Numbered from the stretch's first letter, positions 7,536-17,042 are shown. The stretch is DNA of 64,000 bases from Oceanobacillus sp. CFH 90083 (GCF_009389585.1 NZ_VIYG01000001.1:426705-490704), one strand, 5' to 3'. A program made the numbers and translations. Notes: a model not told the origin generated them from the letters alone.

Positions 7536-8480
7536 TTATTCAAAAGAAGGCTTGTAAAAAGAGCGGTTTTCCATTGCAAAGAGACGCTCTGTAAATTCAC
7601 CTGGCTGCACCTTGTCCAAAGCTTTATCCAGCATATTCATTTTCGCATCAATTAAATCAATAATATGCAGCAGCTCAGCTTCTCTGATCATTGGAGCCTT
7701 TGGGCTGCCCCATTCCGCTTTACCATGATGACTTAAAATCATGTGCTGTAAAATAAGCACTTCCTCTTTGTCTTCTACCTGCAATTCCTTAGCCATTTCT
7801 GCTATTTCCTCTACCATAATCGTAATATGGCCAAGCAGCTTGCCTTCCAGTGTATATGTTGTTGATACAACACCGGATAGTTCTTTTATTTTTCCAATAT
7901 CATGAAGAATGATGCCTGCATATAGTAAATCTTTATTAATGGAAGGATACAGCTCATGAAGCTGACGTGCAATCCCCAGCATACTGACAATATGATACGC
8001 CAGCCCGGATGCTACATCATGATGATTTTTCGCAGCAGCCGGATAGATAAGTAATTCATGCTGATATTTTTTCACAAAACCACGTACTATACGTTGTAAA
8101 GTAGGGTTTTTCATTTCAAAAATGGCTTCTGTCAGCTTGGCACCGAGCTCCTCTTTTCCTAATGGAGCCTTGCCGACAAAGTCGCTTACCTGTACCTGAT
8201 CCGTAGCCTGTGATAAGCGAATCGCATGTATCCGTAATTGATTTTTGCCGCGGAATTGATTAATATCTCCTGTCACATGAATAATCTGCTCAGCAATCAA
8301 ATTCTCTGCGTCCTCTTTGGTGGCATCCCAAAGCTTGGCCTCCAGCTCACCAGACTCATCCCGCAGCATTAATGTTAAAAATGGTTTTCCATTGCTCGTG
8401 GTGCCCTTGGTAGCTTCCTTTATTAATAAAAACCCTTCAAATTTATCCCCGACTGTTAAATTTGCAATTCCTTTTTTCAT
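7536..8480 (-). CDS. yhaM: 3'-5' exoribonuclease YhaM
   Basis: A 314-residue nuclease with an N-terminal OB-fold (about residues 11-90) and an HD phosphohydrolase domain. His163 and ILHDIGK with H193-D194 form the metal centre. YhaM-type enzymes degrade RNA and single-stranded DNA from the 3' end in a Mn-dependent way. The ribosome binding site is GGAGGAAGAAA. It lies 30 bases downstream of yhaN, so it probably ends the yhaO-yhaN-yhaM operon. Confidence 0.93.
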   Translation of the reverse strand: MKKGIANLTVGDKFEGFLLIKEATKGTTSNGKPFLTLMLRDESGELEAKLWDATKEDAENLIAEQIIHVTGDINQFRGKNQLRIHAIRLSQATDQVQVSDFVGKAPLGKEELGAKLTEAIFEMKNPTLQRIVRGFVKKYQHELLIYPAAAKNHHDVASGLAYHIVSMLGIARQLHELYPSINKDLLYAGIILHDIGKIKELSGVVSTTYTLEGKLLGHITIMVEEIAEMAKELQVEDKEEVLILQHMILSHHGKAEWGSPKAPMIREAELLHIIDLIDAKMNMLDKALDKVQPGEFTERLFAMENRSFYKPSFE

Positions 8481-8510
8481 TTTCTTCCTCCTCCCAAATC
8501 AAGCATCGCA

Positions 8511-11453
8511 TCAATCAAGAATAATTACTTCTCCATTGACCGCCTGAGCCAGCTCCCTGTGACATGTAAATAATAAGACCTGCTGATTCTCAGACAACCG
8601 TTTTAATACCTGTTGCATGCTCTCTGTACGTTCCCTGTCAAAATGCACAAAAGCATCATCCATAAGAAATGGCAAGCCGGATGTTTTGGCCATCACTTCA
8701 TTAATCGCAAGTTTCAAGGATATATATAGCTGATCTCTTGTACCCTGGGAAAGCTCCTCGATACGAAACCGCTGTTTCGTCTTACTGTTTTCTACCTGAA
8801 AAGGCTGTTCCGCTGCTGGTGAGTATATTGTATCATATTGATTTCTAGTAATCTCTTTAAAATATATTTGTGCAGCCTCCATTACAAGAGTCAAATAGGT
8901 ATCCTTGTATTGTTTTTTTGCAGCAGTGAGCATCCGTAAAGCTGTTTTTTGTACAGCCCAATTCTTGGCTAAATCCTCTAATTCTTCCTTTCCCATTGCC
9001 AGTTGATGCATCTGTAAGGATATGTCCTCCGCTGATTCCAGCTGTTCAATGCGTAATTTCTGTTCTGCCTGCTGACTTTTTAATTGTTCTAATTCTTCTT
9101 CGTAATCTGCTAATGCCAGCTCCTGGTCTTTTATATTTTTATAATGGTTATCAAATTCCAATGACTCCTCTGTCCATTTCTGCTGCCATTTTTCCGGAAG
9201 CATGATATCGATTCTTTCTTTCAGTTCCTCCTGGCGGGCATCCAATTTATTATAATCTTCTTTCCTTGCTTTCTTCTCAGCATAAATCTCTACAGACGCT
9301 GCTCCTGCTGCTTTTAATTGCTTATCCAGCTCCTCTTTATAATACTGTTTCTTTTGGGTTAGCACTGACTGTTTATTTTGTACATCTTTTATCCATTGGG
9401 CAAGCTGCCCGCGCTCATACTGATACCGCTGCTCCTGTTGCTGTATCTTCTCTAATGTAAGCATCATCTCTTCCAAACTTATCTCACTGGCCGCCCCATT
9501 TTGTTGTTCAAACCACTTCTTAACCTGAGCAGAAAATGTACTTATTCGTTCTTTGACTCTATCTAATTCCTTTTTTAATTTATTCTTTTCATTGGTCAGC
9601 TGAAGCAGTTTTTGCAGCAAGTGATAGATATCCTGCCAATAAAAAACATCGACAGCTTGTAAAAACGGAAACTGCTTTTGCTGGCTGACGATACGCTCCT
9701 CTAGTCTTTGCTTTTGCTCTGTTAAATCATATCGTACTGCTTCATTTACCTCGATCTGACTAATTATTTGTTGTAATGCAGCTTTTAAATTATGCATCTG
9801 CCTGTGCAAGGCTTGCTGCTCTTTTAGAATTTCCTGTGCCTCTAAATATTCCGCTTCCGTTACATCGGTTTCAGGTTCTGATTGATTTGTCTGCCAGCTT
9901 TCCTGCTCCTGCTTTATATTTTTGATATCCTGCTGTTGTACACGTCGATAATAATATACCCCAACTACACTAGCAAGGCTTAATAAATATAACCAGGGCA
10001 TGTTTCCAGTGTACCCGATCAAAGCTGCTCCCAAGGCTACCATAACCCCGATAATGACAACGAATCTTGCTTGCTTCAGCTTCTCCTGAAGCATTTGATT
10101 AAGCATCTGGTCCATATACCTTTGCTGCGTTTTATCCAGATTATTTGTCTGTTGATAAGCATTTATTCGCTGTTGTAATTCTTCTACATGCACATCTGCA
10201 AGCAATTCTTTTTCTACAGCCTTACATTCTGTCTGGATTCTCAGCTGCTCTTGGATAAGCTGCTCTTTTTGCCGCATATTATCAGCCAAGTTCTCGTGGA
10301 TACTTTCCCGCTCTTTCCGCAGCACTGCCCATTCTTTTTCAAGATAAAACGGCAAATCCAGCTGTTCTAAATCATCCATGGTAATATGAACCTGCTTCTC
10401 CTGAATCATCTCCGCTATTTCACGGGTCTTATAGTTATAGTCCTGCTTTAAGGTTTTTTGACGTTCTATCATTAATGCTATTTCCGATTTTTGATTTAAG
10501 AATTGGTTTAATTGCTCTTTTTCCTTATCTGGGAGAGAAATTGATTCCAGATTTTTCATTTTTTCGGTATAGGTATCTATTGCAGTCTGCTGGGATCTGA
10601 GCTCTCTATCAACATGACTCATATCTGCATGTAACGTCTCGATCTGCTCCTGATTATCCAATGAAAAATCACGAACATCTGCCAGCGCTTGCAGTTCCTT
10701 TGAAATACGCAGCATTTCTTTCCGAATGGGAAGGATTTTTTCCAGCTGTTTTTCTTTTTCCAGCTGCTCATTTGTTACTGCAATCTGCTCTTTTTTTAAG
10801 ATATATTTTTTTTCCAGTGCATGCATTTTTTCTATCTGCTCTTTATAGGATTTTTCCAGCTGCTTGCTTTCTGCTGCCTGTTTATCCTTTACACGCAGCT
10901 CACGTAATTTTTCATTAATAACCGGTTTTGTCCCGGATGGTCTAAATTGCTTTTGTAACTCAGACGTAAGCTTCTTCTCCACATTATAAATCGCTGCTGA
11001 GCCTGTTAAGCCGACACTTAATAGGAGCTCACTCAGATCCGACTCTTTCATCCCCTCTAATACCGCTAAGTCCTGATCGGAAAAGGAATAAATGGATTGA
11101 AAAGTTTCTTTATTCACATTTCCCAACAGATCACTAAACCAGGATGGGCCTCTTTCCTCCCCGTCGCTGCCAAAGCACCTGATTTCCGAGGCTTCCAATC
11201 GTTCAATGATAATCATCCCTTCAGAAGAGTGTTCGATGACCATTCTTCCTCCAAGCTTGCTGCTTGTCTTTGGACGATAAAAATCACCTTTCTTCTTGGT
11301 CATTCCGAAAAGCATATATAAAATAAATTGATGCAAGGTTGTTTTTCCAGATTCATTATTGCCAAGAAGCGTTATCAGGTGCGAATTAGAAAAGGAAAAT
11401 GTCTGGTCAACCCACCTGCCAAACCCGTAAATTGTTATTTCCTTTATTTTCAC
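8511..11453 (-). CDS. yhaN: SMC/Rad50-like ATPase YhaN (SbcC-like)
   Basis: A 980-residue ATPase. Walker A GNNESGKTT is at 31-39. Long coiled-coil arms follow, interrupted near the middle by a hydrophobic stretch (VVIIGVMVALGAALIGY, then LYLLSLASVVGVYYY) that suggests a membrane hairpin. C-terminal signature LSQGTRDQLY and Walker B LPFLMDDAFVHFD complete the head. With YhaO it is expected to form an SbcCD/Rad50-Mre11-like complex acting on DNA ends. The start overlaps the yhaO stop by four bases, indicating translational coupling. The hydrophobic insert is shared by YhaN/AAA-27 type proteins and separates them from classical SbcC. Confidence 0.9.
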   Translation of the reverse strand: MKIKEITIYGFGRWVDQTFSFSNSHLITLLGNNESGKTTLHQFILYMLFGMTKKKGDFYRPKTSSKLGGRMVIEHSSEGMIIIERLEASEIRCFGSDGEERGPSWFSDLLGNVNKETFQSIYSFSDQDLAVLEGMKESDLSELLLSVGLTGSAAIYNVEKKLTSELQKQFRPSGTKPVINEKLRELRVKDKQAAESKQLEKSYKEQIEKMHALEKKYILKKEQIAVTNEQLEKEKQLEKILPIRKEMLRISKELQALADVRDFSLDNQEQIETLHADMSHVDRELRSQQTAIDTYTEKMKNLESISLPDKEKEQLNQFLNQKSEIALMIERQKTLKQDYNYKTREIAEMIQEKQVHITMDDLEQLDLPFYLEKEWAVLRKERESIHENLADNMRQKEQLIQEQLRIQTECKAVEKELLADVHVEELQQRINAYQQTNNLDKTQQRYMDQMLNQMLQEKLKQARFVVIIGVMVALGAALIGYTGNMPWLYLLSLASVVGVYYYRRVQQQDIKNIKQEQESWQTNQSEPETDVTEAEYLEAQEILKEQQALHRQMHNLKAALQQIISQIEVNEAVRYDLTEQKQRLEERIVSQQKQFPFLQAVDVFYWQDIYHLLQKLLQLTNEKNKLKKELDRVKERISTFSAQVKKWFEQQNGAASEISLEEMMLTLEKIQQQEQRYQYERGQLAQWIKDVQNKQSVLTQKKQYYKEELDKQLKAAGAASVEIYAEKKARKEDYNKLDARQEELKERIDIMLPEKWQQKWTEESLEFDNHYKNIKDQELALADYEEELEQLKSQQAEQKLRIEQLESAEDISLQMHQLAMGKEELEDLAKNWAVQKTALRMLTAAKKQYKDTYLTLVMEAAQIYFKEITRNQYDTIYSPAAEQPFQVENSKTKQRFRIEELSQGTRDQLYISLKLAINEVMAKTSGLPFLMDDAFVHFDRERTESMQQVLKRLSENQQVLLFTCHRELAQAVNGEVIILD

Positions 11454-12664
11454 TTTGCCCGCTCCTTCCGTAACAGTTTATTCAGCAACCTGTATGCATC
11501 TGCTTGGATAGCCTGCTCCTCTTCATCTGACAAAGAGGATAAAAACCTTCGGGCATCCTTATGTTGATAGATTTCGTTTATCCCTTCCCGAATAAATGCC
11601 GTATCAGATTCTGCTAATATATTTTTTAAAAAAGCATCTGCCAGCTGAGATGACTCCTCTTCCAGGATAATTTTATAATGATAAATATACTGCCATGGAA
11701 AAGCCTCAACTAATGCTTCATTTATCACTTCGATTAATTCCTGCACCATTACTTCATCCAGCGTGAGCGTTTCCTTTTCTTTAGCTGTTATTTTTAAATA
11801 CAATAAGCTGGGTTCACTGTATTTCGGCAATTGTCTCATAATTTCTTTTTCGGCCTGGGACGGTGTAAGGCAGTCCTGAATATCCACCTCTGCTTCTTCA
11901 TAACGGATTGCCTGGAGGGGTAAAAATGTTTGTTTGACCTGATGTTTGTCCAAAGTAATAAGATAACATCCCTTTTCTCCAGTTTCTTTCCGGTGCCTGC
12001 CTTGTATATTGCCGGGATAAATAATGGGAGGGTTTGTATGGAGCTGCTGCCGTTTATGTATATGACCCAATGCCCAGTAGTCCATCTGTTTATTTAACAG
12101 ATCCTTAAGCTGAAATGGCGCATAGCTATCATGCTCTGTATTTGTTGCTACACTGCCATGCAGCATAGCAATATGAAATGGAAATTCCCCATCTGCCGGT
12201 TCATACTCTGAAGATTTATTGTCATATACTGCCCTGTTTTCATAGCTGAACCCATATATAGCTGCAGCCGGCTCGCCCTTTTTATAAAAAGGAATGGATG
12301 TTACAGATTCGCCAGGAAAAATATGTACATTATCAGGATATTCCACATCAAAGGAATCACCTTTTATAAAATCATGGTTTCCATACGATAAGAATACAGC
12401 AATATTTTCATCTGCCAGCCGTTCAAAAGCACGTCGCAGTCTTATTTGTGCTTTTAAGCTTTGTGATTCATGATCGTATAAGTCGCCTGCTAATAAAACA
12501 AAGTCTACCCTGTGCTCAATCGCTTTATCAACTAAATGATTCAGAGCGGTAAACGTACTCTCTTGAATTTCTTTAAATATATTTGCCGGAATATGCCTTA
12601 ACCCTTTAAATAAACTGTCTAAATGCAAATCAGCTGCATGCAAAAAAGTAACCGATGAATGCAT
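11450..12664 (-). CDS. yhaO: Metallophosphoesterase / DNA repair nuclease YhaO
   Basis: A 404-residue Mre11/SbcD-like nuclease, partner of YhaN. Calcineurin-type phosphoesterase motifs are present in order: DLHLDS near residue 12, GDLYDHES near 60, GNHDF near 95 and GHIHKRQ near 200. The start at ATG 12664 (MHSSVTF) follows GGGGAGGGGATACC; the longer start seven codons upstream lacks a site. First gene of the yhaO-N-M operon. Confidence 0.9.
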   Translation of the reverse strand: MHSSVTFLHAADLHLDSLFKGLRHIPANIFKEIQESTFTALNHLVDKAIEHRVDFVLLAGDLYDHESQSLKAQIRLRRAFERLADENIAVFLSYGNHDFIKGDSFDVEYPDNVHIFPGESVTSIPFYKKGEPAAAIYGFSYENRAVYDNKSSEYEPADGEFPFHIAMLHGSVATNTEHDSYAPFQLKDLLNKQMDYWALGHIHKRQQLHTNPPIIYPGNIQGRHRKETGEKGCYLITLDKHQVKQTFLPLQAIRYEEAEVDIQDCLTPSQAEKEIMRQLPKYSEPSLLYLKITAKEKETLTLDEVMVQELIEVINEALVEAFPWQYIYHYKIILEEESSQLADAFLKNILAESDTAFIREGINEIYQHKDARRFLSSLSDEEEQAIQADAYRLLNKLLRKERAK

Positions 12665-12753
12665 GGTATCCCCTCCCCGTTTCATGATATCCTTATTTTA
12701 ACAGAGGACATAACAGAATGCACGTTCTATAAGCTGGTTATTGCAAGCAAATG

Positions 12754-12784
12754 AAAAAGCCTACTATGAGCGTAGACTTTTTTT
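12754..12784 (-). terminator. Terminator of csoR
   Basis: AAAAAGCCTAC pairs with GTAGACTTTTTT; on the minus strand it follows csoR and ends in CTTTTTC. Confidence 0.8.
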
Positions 12785-12794
12785 GATACATGTA

Positions 12795-13094
12795 TTATTT
12801 TGTAAACTGATTAAGAACATCCATCAGCTCATCAATGGCCTCATCGCCTTCTCCAGATTTCACTGCATCACTGACACAATGCTTAATATGCCGTTCAGCT
12901 ACTTCAAAGCCTACACGCTTTAAAGCAGAATTGATCGCACTGATTTGGACAAGAATATCGACACAATACCTATCTTCATCAATCATCTTTTGAATACCGC
13001 GCACCTGGCCTTCAATTCGTTTTAACCGGTTCGTAACTGCTTTTTTCTCTGCTTCTGTTCTTGGTTTCATTGTATGCTCATGTAAGGAATCCAC
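12795..13094 (-). CDS. csoR: CsoR-family metal-sensing repressor
   Basis: A 99-residue DUF156 repressor. The Cu(I)-type ligand set is intact: Cys44 (YCVDIL), His69 and Cys73 in HIKHC, which favours copper sensing over the FrmR or CstR types. The GTG start has AAAGGAGGG upstream. No copA, copZ or other copper gene adjoins it, so its main targets must be elsewhere. A promoter with a G/C-rich pseudo-palindrome inside its spacer precedes it and suggests autoregulation. In B. subtilis csoR sits beside copZA, so this location between yhaO and yhaP is unusual. Confidence 0.87.
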   Translation of the reverse strand: MDSLHEHTMKPRTEAEKKAVTNRLKRIEGQVRGIQKMIDEDRYCVDILVQISAINSALKRVGFEVAERHIKHCVSDAVKSGEGDEAIDELMDVLNQFTK

Positions 13095-13121
13095 CGTATC
13101 CCTCCTTTTGTCTTCACTTTT

Positions 13122-13150
13122 AAAATACCACCCTACCGTATATATGTCAA
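13122..13150 (-). promoter_or_regulatory. csoR promoter with candidate CsoR operator
   Basis: On the minus strand TTGACA (13150-13145), a 17-base spacer and TATTTT (13127-13122) form a sigma-A type promoter. The spacer holds ATACGGTAGGGTGGTAT (13141-13125), a G-tract flanked by ATAC and GTAT as in CsoR-type operators. Binding is inferred. Confidence 0.5.
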
Positions 13151-13273
13151 CAGGAAAACTTTTCTTAAAAATTGGTATCTAATTGCTAATAGTAAATTAT
13201 TAATCAACCGAACATATTTAATAATGATGCTAGCATAAGACTTTCCTCCCCCTTTAGAAGGAGATGAAGCCCC

Positions 13274-13360
13274 TGACAGTGTTTGGAGCACTCGTACTGA
13301 TGATTTCTTTCGGCTCGTTAATTGTTGCAATTCTGTCCTTTAGCCATAAAAAACTGCACC
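13274..13360 (+). pseudogene. Degenerate holin-like type I toxin
   Basis: The peptide TVFGALVLMISFGSLIVAIL followed by SFSHKK matches the short putative holin-like toxins (TxpA-like type I toxin families): one transmembrane helix followed by a short charged tail. AGAAGGAGA is well placed, but the codon where family members have ATG is CTG (13273-13275); an upstream in-frame ATG at 13264 is too close to the site. After SHKK there is no stop, and the frame runs on through the hairpin to 13578, giving an implausible 104-residue product. It is either a decayed toxin or one translated from a non-standard start with an extended tail. Confidence 0.45.
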
Positions 13361-13400
13361 TCCAATTATTAGATTTGTGTCTAACAATCGGGGTGCAGTT
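13346..13400 (-). terminator. Terminator of the antisense RNA at the toxin locus
   Basis: AACTGCACC (13352-13360) pairs with GGTGCAGTT (13392-13400). On the minus strand the stem is followed by TTTTTTATGG, so it terminates transcription coming from the right, opposite to the toxin. Confidence 0.65.
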
Positions 13401-13560
13401 CACCAGCCTGGCAAGCGGATGGAGTGGTTATTTTCAACCAATTCGTGTAGCTGCCCCCTTGAAGGGCTGTTGCGCTAACGTTCGGTGTTACCGCTACCGG
13501 ACGTTTATTGTATGCTGCTTCTGCTTCACTTATACGATATCTTATTTTTCATTAAGGAAA
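13346..13560 (-). ncRNA. Candidate antisense antitoxin RNA
   Basis: Inferred transcript ending at the 13346-13400 terminator and overlapping the 3' part of the toxin region, the layout of TxpA/RatA type pairs. The segment contains strong internal complementarity (GCTGCCCCCTTG / AGGGCTGTTGCG region). No convincing promoter was found, so the right end is a guess. Confidence 0.3.
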
Positions 13561-13618
13561 CAACTATTTTTTATCTGAAGCCTGCAGCCCCCAGCTTCAA
13601 TATTGGTGTTTCCCGCAC

Positions 13619-14875
13619 CTATTCTTTTTTCGACAGGTTTATCGCACGTTTTAAGTCTTTTAATGAGCCTGACTTGCCGTACATCAACACACCGCCTTTG
13701 TAGACCCGCGCTGCCAATGCAGCAAATAAAACAATCGTTAACACAAGAATTCCGATGGATAAGCCTATTTCCCAGATTGGAATATTCAGCATGCCGATCC
13801 TCAGGAACATAATCATCGGCGCAAAGAATGGTATATAGGATGTTACGGTAATCATTGTCGATTCAGGCATGCTTAAACCTGTTACCGCAAGTATAAATGC
13901 AATCACAATTAACATGACCATTGGCATAACTAATTGATTAACATCCTCAATCCGGCTGACTAATGATCCCAGCATCGCAGCTAAGGTTGCATAAAGGAAA
14001 TATCCTAATAAGAAAAAGACAACTGCATAAATATAAATAACCGGATCATTATTCGTAAGTCCCATCACTTCAAAAAATTCTCCTGCCATCGTACCTTGAT
14101 TTGCTTGAATCGCAAAATAACCTCCGCCAAGCAGAACGATGACTTGTGTCAATCCTAAGAAGGCAATTCCAACGATTTTTGCAAACATATGCGTAATCGG
14201 CGGAGCACTGGAGATAAGCAGCTCCATTACTCGTGAAGATTTTTCCGTTGCAACGTCTGTGGCAATCATTTGTCCATAGACTAAAACAGTCATATACAGT
14301 ACAAATAGCATCACATACACTAATCCTCTTGACTGATTCATCTCTTCAGCTGTTCTGGCACTGTCATCCAGCTGTTCTGTCTGCAAAGTCACTGGAGCGT
14401 AAATCGTATCTAAAGTTTGCTGATCAATTCCTGCCTCCTGTGTTCCCACAATAACCTTTAGCTGCTGCAGTGTTTGTTCAATCTGTATCTGCTCTCCCGA
14501 TTCAGTAATACGATTTGCATAGTATTCCCCCTCAGGCAGATTATTTTCGTCGGTTGTAATGACGAGTAAGCCATCATACTCTTCATTCACTACTGCATCC
14601 TTTGCTTCCTCTTCCGTTCCTTCAAAAAATTCATAGGCAACTCCTGTACCTTGACTAAGCCCGTCTTCTGCTAAATAAGCGCTATATCTTTCTGAATCAT
14701 CTATAACAAGTACCTGCTCAGATGAGTCCTCATCACCAGAAAACATATCAATAATCGAAGGTAAGTTTGCCAATCCGATGATGATCGCTAACGTAATTGC
14801 CGTAGTAATAATAAATGATTTTGACTTCACCCGTGAAAAATATGTGTGGCTGACTATTGTCCAGAACTTACTCAT
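13619..14875 (-). CDS. yhaP: ABC-2 type exporter permease YhaP (NatB-like)
   Basis: A 418-residue membrane protein: one N-terminal transmembrane helix (about 20-40), a large extracytoplasmic domain, then about five C-terminal helices. This is the NatB/YhaP topology for Na+ or drug export with an ATPase partner. ATG at 14875 has AAGGTAGGTG upstream and overlaps the yhaQ stop by eight bases. yhaQ-yhaP adjoin yhaO in B. subtilis; here csoR and a toxin locus lie between. Confidence 0.85.
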   Translation of the reverse strand: MSKFWTIVSHTYFSRVKSKSFIITTAITLAIIIGLANLPSIIDMFSGDEDSSEQVLVIDDSERYSAYLAEDGLSQGTGVAYEFFEGTEEEAKDAVVNEEYDGLLVITTDENNLPEGEYYANRITESGEQIQIEQTLQQLKVIVGTQEAGIDQQTLDTIYAPVTLQTEQLDDSARTAEEMNQSRGLVYVMLFVLYMTVLVYGQMIATDVATEKSSRVMELLISSAPPITHMFAKIVGIAFLGLTQVIVLLGGGYFAIQANQGTMAGEFFEVMGLTNNDPVIYIYAVVFFLLGYFLYATLAAMLGSLVSRIEDVNQLVMPMVMLIVIAFILAVTGLSMPESTMITVTSYIPFFAPMIMFLRIGMLNIPIWEIGLSIGILVLTIVLFAALAARVYKGGVLMYGKSGSLKDLKRAINLSKKE

Positions 14876-15764
14876 AGGAAGCACCTACCTTCGCGATAAA
14901 AATGTCATTTAAGGATGGTTCTTCAATTTCAAATTTTCGGACAAACCCCTTGCCGTGCAGCTCAGAAAAAATTTCTTGTGCAACCTGTTCATTCTCAATC
15001 TGAAGGGCACACCCATCCGGTAACTCTTTATAAGAAGCAACACCACGATGATCCTTTAAAAATTCCATGGAAAAATCACCACGGATATCAAGATTTTTCT
15101 TTCCAAAGCTTTGTTTAATTTCCCGTAATGAACCATGAACCACAGGAGTTCCTTTTTGCAAAATACAGATATGCTGACACATTTCCTCGACATGCTCCAT
15201 TTGATGTGAGGAGAAAACAATTGATGTCCCTTGGTTTTTCAAGTCTTTGACTGCATCCTTCAGCATCTCTACATTAACCGGGTCTAATCCGGAAAATGGT
15301 TCATCTAATATTAATAGCTTCGGCTCATGAATCACGGCAGAAATAAACTGTATTTTCTGCTGATTTCCTTTCGATAATTCCTGTACTTTTTTATCTAAGT
15401 ACTCTGGCACTTTAAACCGGTCCAGCCATTCATCCAGTTTTTTTAGAATATCCTGCTTCTGCATTCCCCGTAGCCGTCCTAAGTAAATAATTTGTTCTTT
15501 CACAGTTAATTTCGGATACAGCCCTCTTTCTTCCGGCAGGTAACCAATTAAATGACTTTCATTATAAGAAATGGACCCTCCCTGCCAGGTAATATCCCCT
15601 GCTGTTTTATCCAGTAAGCCGAGAATCATTCGGAAGGTCGTTGTCTTTCCCGCACCATTTCCGCCTAAAAAGCCAAACATTTCACTTTCCGGTATCTCCA
15701 GAGATAAATTGTTTACCGCAGTATGATTTCCAAACTGCTTGGTTACATTTGTTAGTTTTAGCAC
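14868..15764 (-). CDS. yhaQ: ABC transporter ATP-binding protein YhaQ (NatA-like)
   Basis: A 298-residue ATPase. Walker A GGNGAGKTT is at 34-42, the signature LSKGNQQ follows near 128, Walker B LLILDEPFSGLD shortly after, and a C-terminal accessory region of about 80 residues typical of NatA/DrrA-type exporters. GAGAGGAGAG precedes the ATG. It forms a two-gene exporter operon with yhaP. Substrate unknown; Na+ is suggested only by the NatAB resemblance. Confidence 0.87.
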   Translation of the reverse strand: MLKLTNVTKQFGNHTAVNNLSLEIPESEMFGFLGGNGAGKTTTFRMILGLLDKTAGDITWQGGSISYNESHLIGYLPEERGLYPKLTVKEQIIYLGRLRGMQKQDILKKLDEWLDRFKVPEYLDKKVQELSKGNQQKIQFISAVIHEPKLLILDEPFSGLDPVNVEMLKDAVKDLKNQGTSIVFSSHQMEHVEEMCQHICILQKGTPVVHGSLREIKQSFGKKNLDIRGDFSMEFLKDHRGVASYKELPDGCALQIENEQVAQEIFSELHGKGFVRKFEIEEPSLNDIFIAKVGASYE

Positions 15765-16037
15765 ATAACTCTCTCCTCTCCCTTTACTACCTTATACAAT
15801 TAAACGGATGAAAAGGTTCACTGATATTTCAAATTTTTTTCAACTTGTAATACGTACAAAAAATAAAATCGTTTCATTTTTTATTCCTTTGTGCCTACTA
15901 TCTCTTTTTCCCTGACATTCATATTTAAAACATTTCCCAATCTTAAAAATGAATACTAATTCATAATTATTGCAATAAGGACTTGTTTTGATTTACAATT
16001 TATGAATAAAGCGATTTCATTGATTGGAGGGTGCATC

Positions 16038-16223
16038 ATGGGTACGTACTATTTAACTGTATTTTCAAAAACCGGAGAAAAACTGCTTGATGAACATTTC
16101 GAAGCTTCTAATGATTCAGATGCAAAAGAAATTGGAAAAGAGAAGCTCGATAAAGAGAACTACTCTGAACATACACATCGCTGCGTCAGTCCAAGTGCTA
16201 AGCTGGTTCTCTTCCATCGTTAA
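16038..16223 (+). CDS. yhzD: YhzD-like small protein
   Basis: A 61-residue cytoplasmic protein of unknown function. The core EKLLDEHFEASND and the C-terminal SEHTHRCVSPSAKLVLFHR are what I recall for YhzD-type proteins. ATG at 16038 has GGAGGGTG five bases upstream, so the longer start at 16002 is rejected. The 15765-16037 gap to yhaQ is AT-rich and shows no other feature. Confidence 0.75.
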   Translation: MGTYYLTVFSKTGEKLLDEHFEASNDSDAKEIGKEKLDKENYSEHTHRCVSPSAKLVLFHR

Positions 16224-16224
16224 A

Positions 16225-16265
16225 ATCCCCCGCTGCTACAGATAGTTACGTAGCAGCGGGGGATT
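16225..16265. terminator. Terminator between yhzD and yheA
   Basis: A near-perfect 15-bp stem, ATCCCCCGCTGCTAC with GTAGCAGCGGGGGAT, between two convergent genes. T runs are short on both sides. Confidence 0.75.
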
Positions 16266-16276
16266 ATCAAATTGGA

Positions 16277-16621
16277 TTACTCAGTACCATAGAGTTCTTC
16301 TAATGGCTTTGTAATAATTTGAGAGATCTCATTAATGACGTTGTTTAGTTTTTGTTCTTCTTCCATTAATTTCGAGATGGCATCATGCTGTTGAACCGTT
16401 TCAACAATTTGTCTTGCTTTTTCAATTTCTTCTTCGGAAATGTCTAAGCCCTGCATATGTTTTTCCTGCAGGTTTAATTGTGTTTCACGGAAGTTTTCAA
16501 ACATTTGCTTTGCAGAAGCATCAGACATTACTGCATCGTAGGCCTGCTTTAAATCTTGAAATTCTTTGCTTTCACGAAGTGCTTGTTCTAAATGATTTGC
16601 TTGCTCTTGTAAATTTGCCAT
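16277..16621 (-). CDS. yheA: YlbF/YmcA family protein YheA
   Basis: A 114-residue all-helical protein of the DUF964 (YlbF/YmcA/YheA) family. YmcA and YlbF, together with YaaT, form an Fe-S complex that affects RNase Y, phosphorelay and biofilm formation; YheA itself is uncharacterised and lacks their cysteines here. ATG at 16621 follows GGAGGAGTTACTTTA, much better than the ORF start 36 codons upstream. Confidence 0.8.
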   Translation of the reverse strand: MANLQEQANHLEQALRESKEFQDLKQAYDAVMSDASAKQMFENFRETQLNLQEKHMQGLDISEEEIEKARQIVETVQQHDAISKLMEEEQKLNNVINEISQIITKPLEELYGTE

Positions 16622-16737
16622 TAAAGTAACTCCTCCTTCATCGTCTCTTGCTACTATAACAAAGCTGCCTGAGTATGTATAGCCATATCTATTTGATGAA
16701 GGAAAAAATAACTTCAATTGATTTTTCATAGTATAAG

Positions 16738-16988
16738 TGGGTGTTCAAAAAGGAGCTAAATTAGAAGCAAGAAGGTCAATGCGACGCAGCTTTTACGAAC
16801 GGGCTTTCACAGGATGTGATGACTACTGTTTTTGTCCACAAGAACGTGACGGTCTTAACAGAAGTTCCTTTATGCTTAAATACGGTTTTGAAAGGGCGAG
16901 GAATCGCAGTTCCAGTCCCAGTACCATCGGAAAAGACATGCCAACTAAAGAATTTGCCGCTTATCATTTGGGGACTTTTTGAACATCC
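16738..16988 (+). repeat. Dispersed repeat family B, copy B1 (MITE-like)
   Basis: About 250 bases bounded by inverted ends: GGGTGTTCAAAAAGG at the left and CTTTTTGAACATCC at the right. No coding capacity is supported. Internal blocks TTTACGAACGGG, TTGTCCACA, GGTCTTAACAGAAG and TATGCTT recur in the same order in the copy at 63682. This looks like a non-autonomous element. Confidence 0.7.
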
Positions 16989-17042
16989 TCTATAATAAGA
17001 TCTAATGTAATATTTATATAAGCTTCAGAAGGAGGAATCCCA

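Noticed and set aside
13264..13578. Full 104-residue product from the toxin-like ORF
   Set aside because: Only the first ~30 residues look like a protein family; the rest translates a terminator and GC-rich RNA-like sequence.
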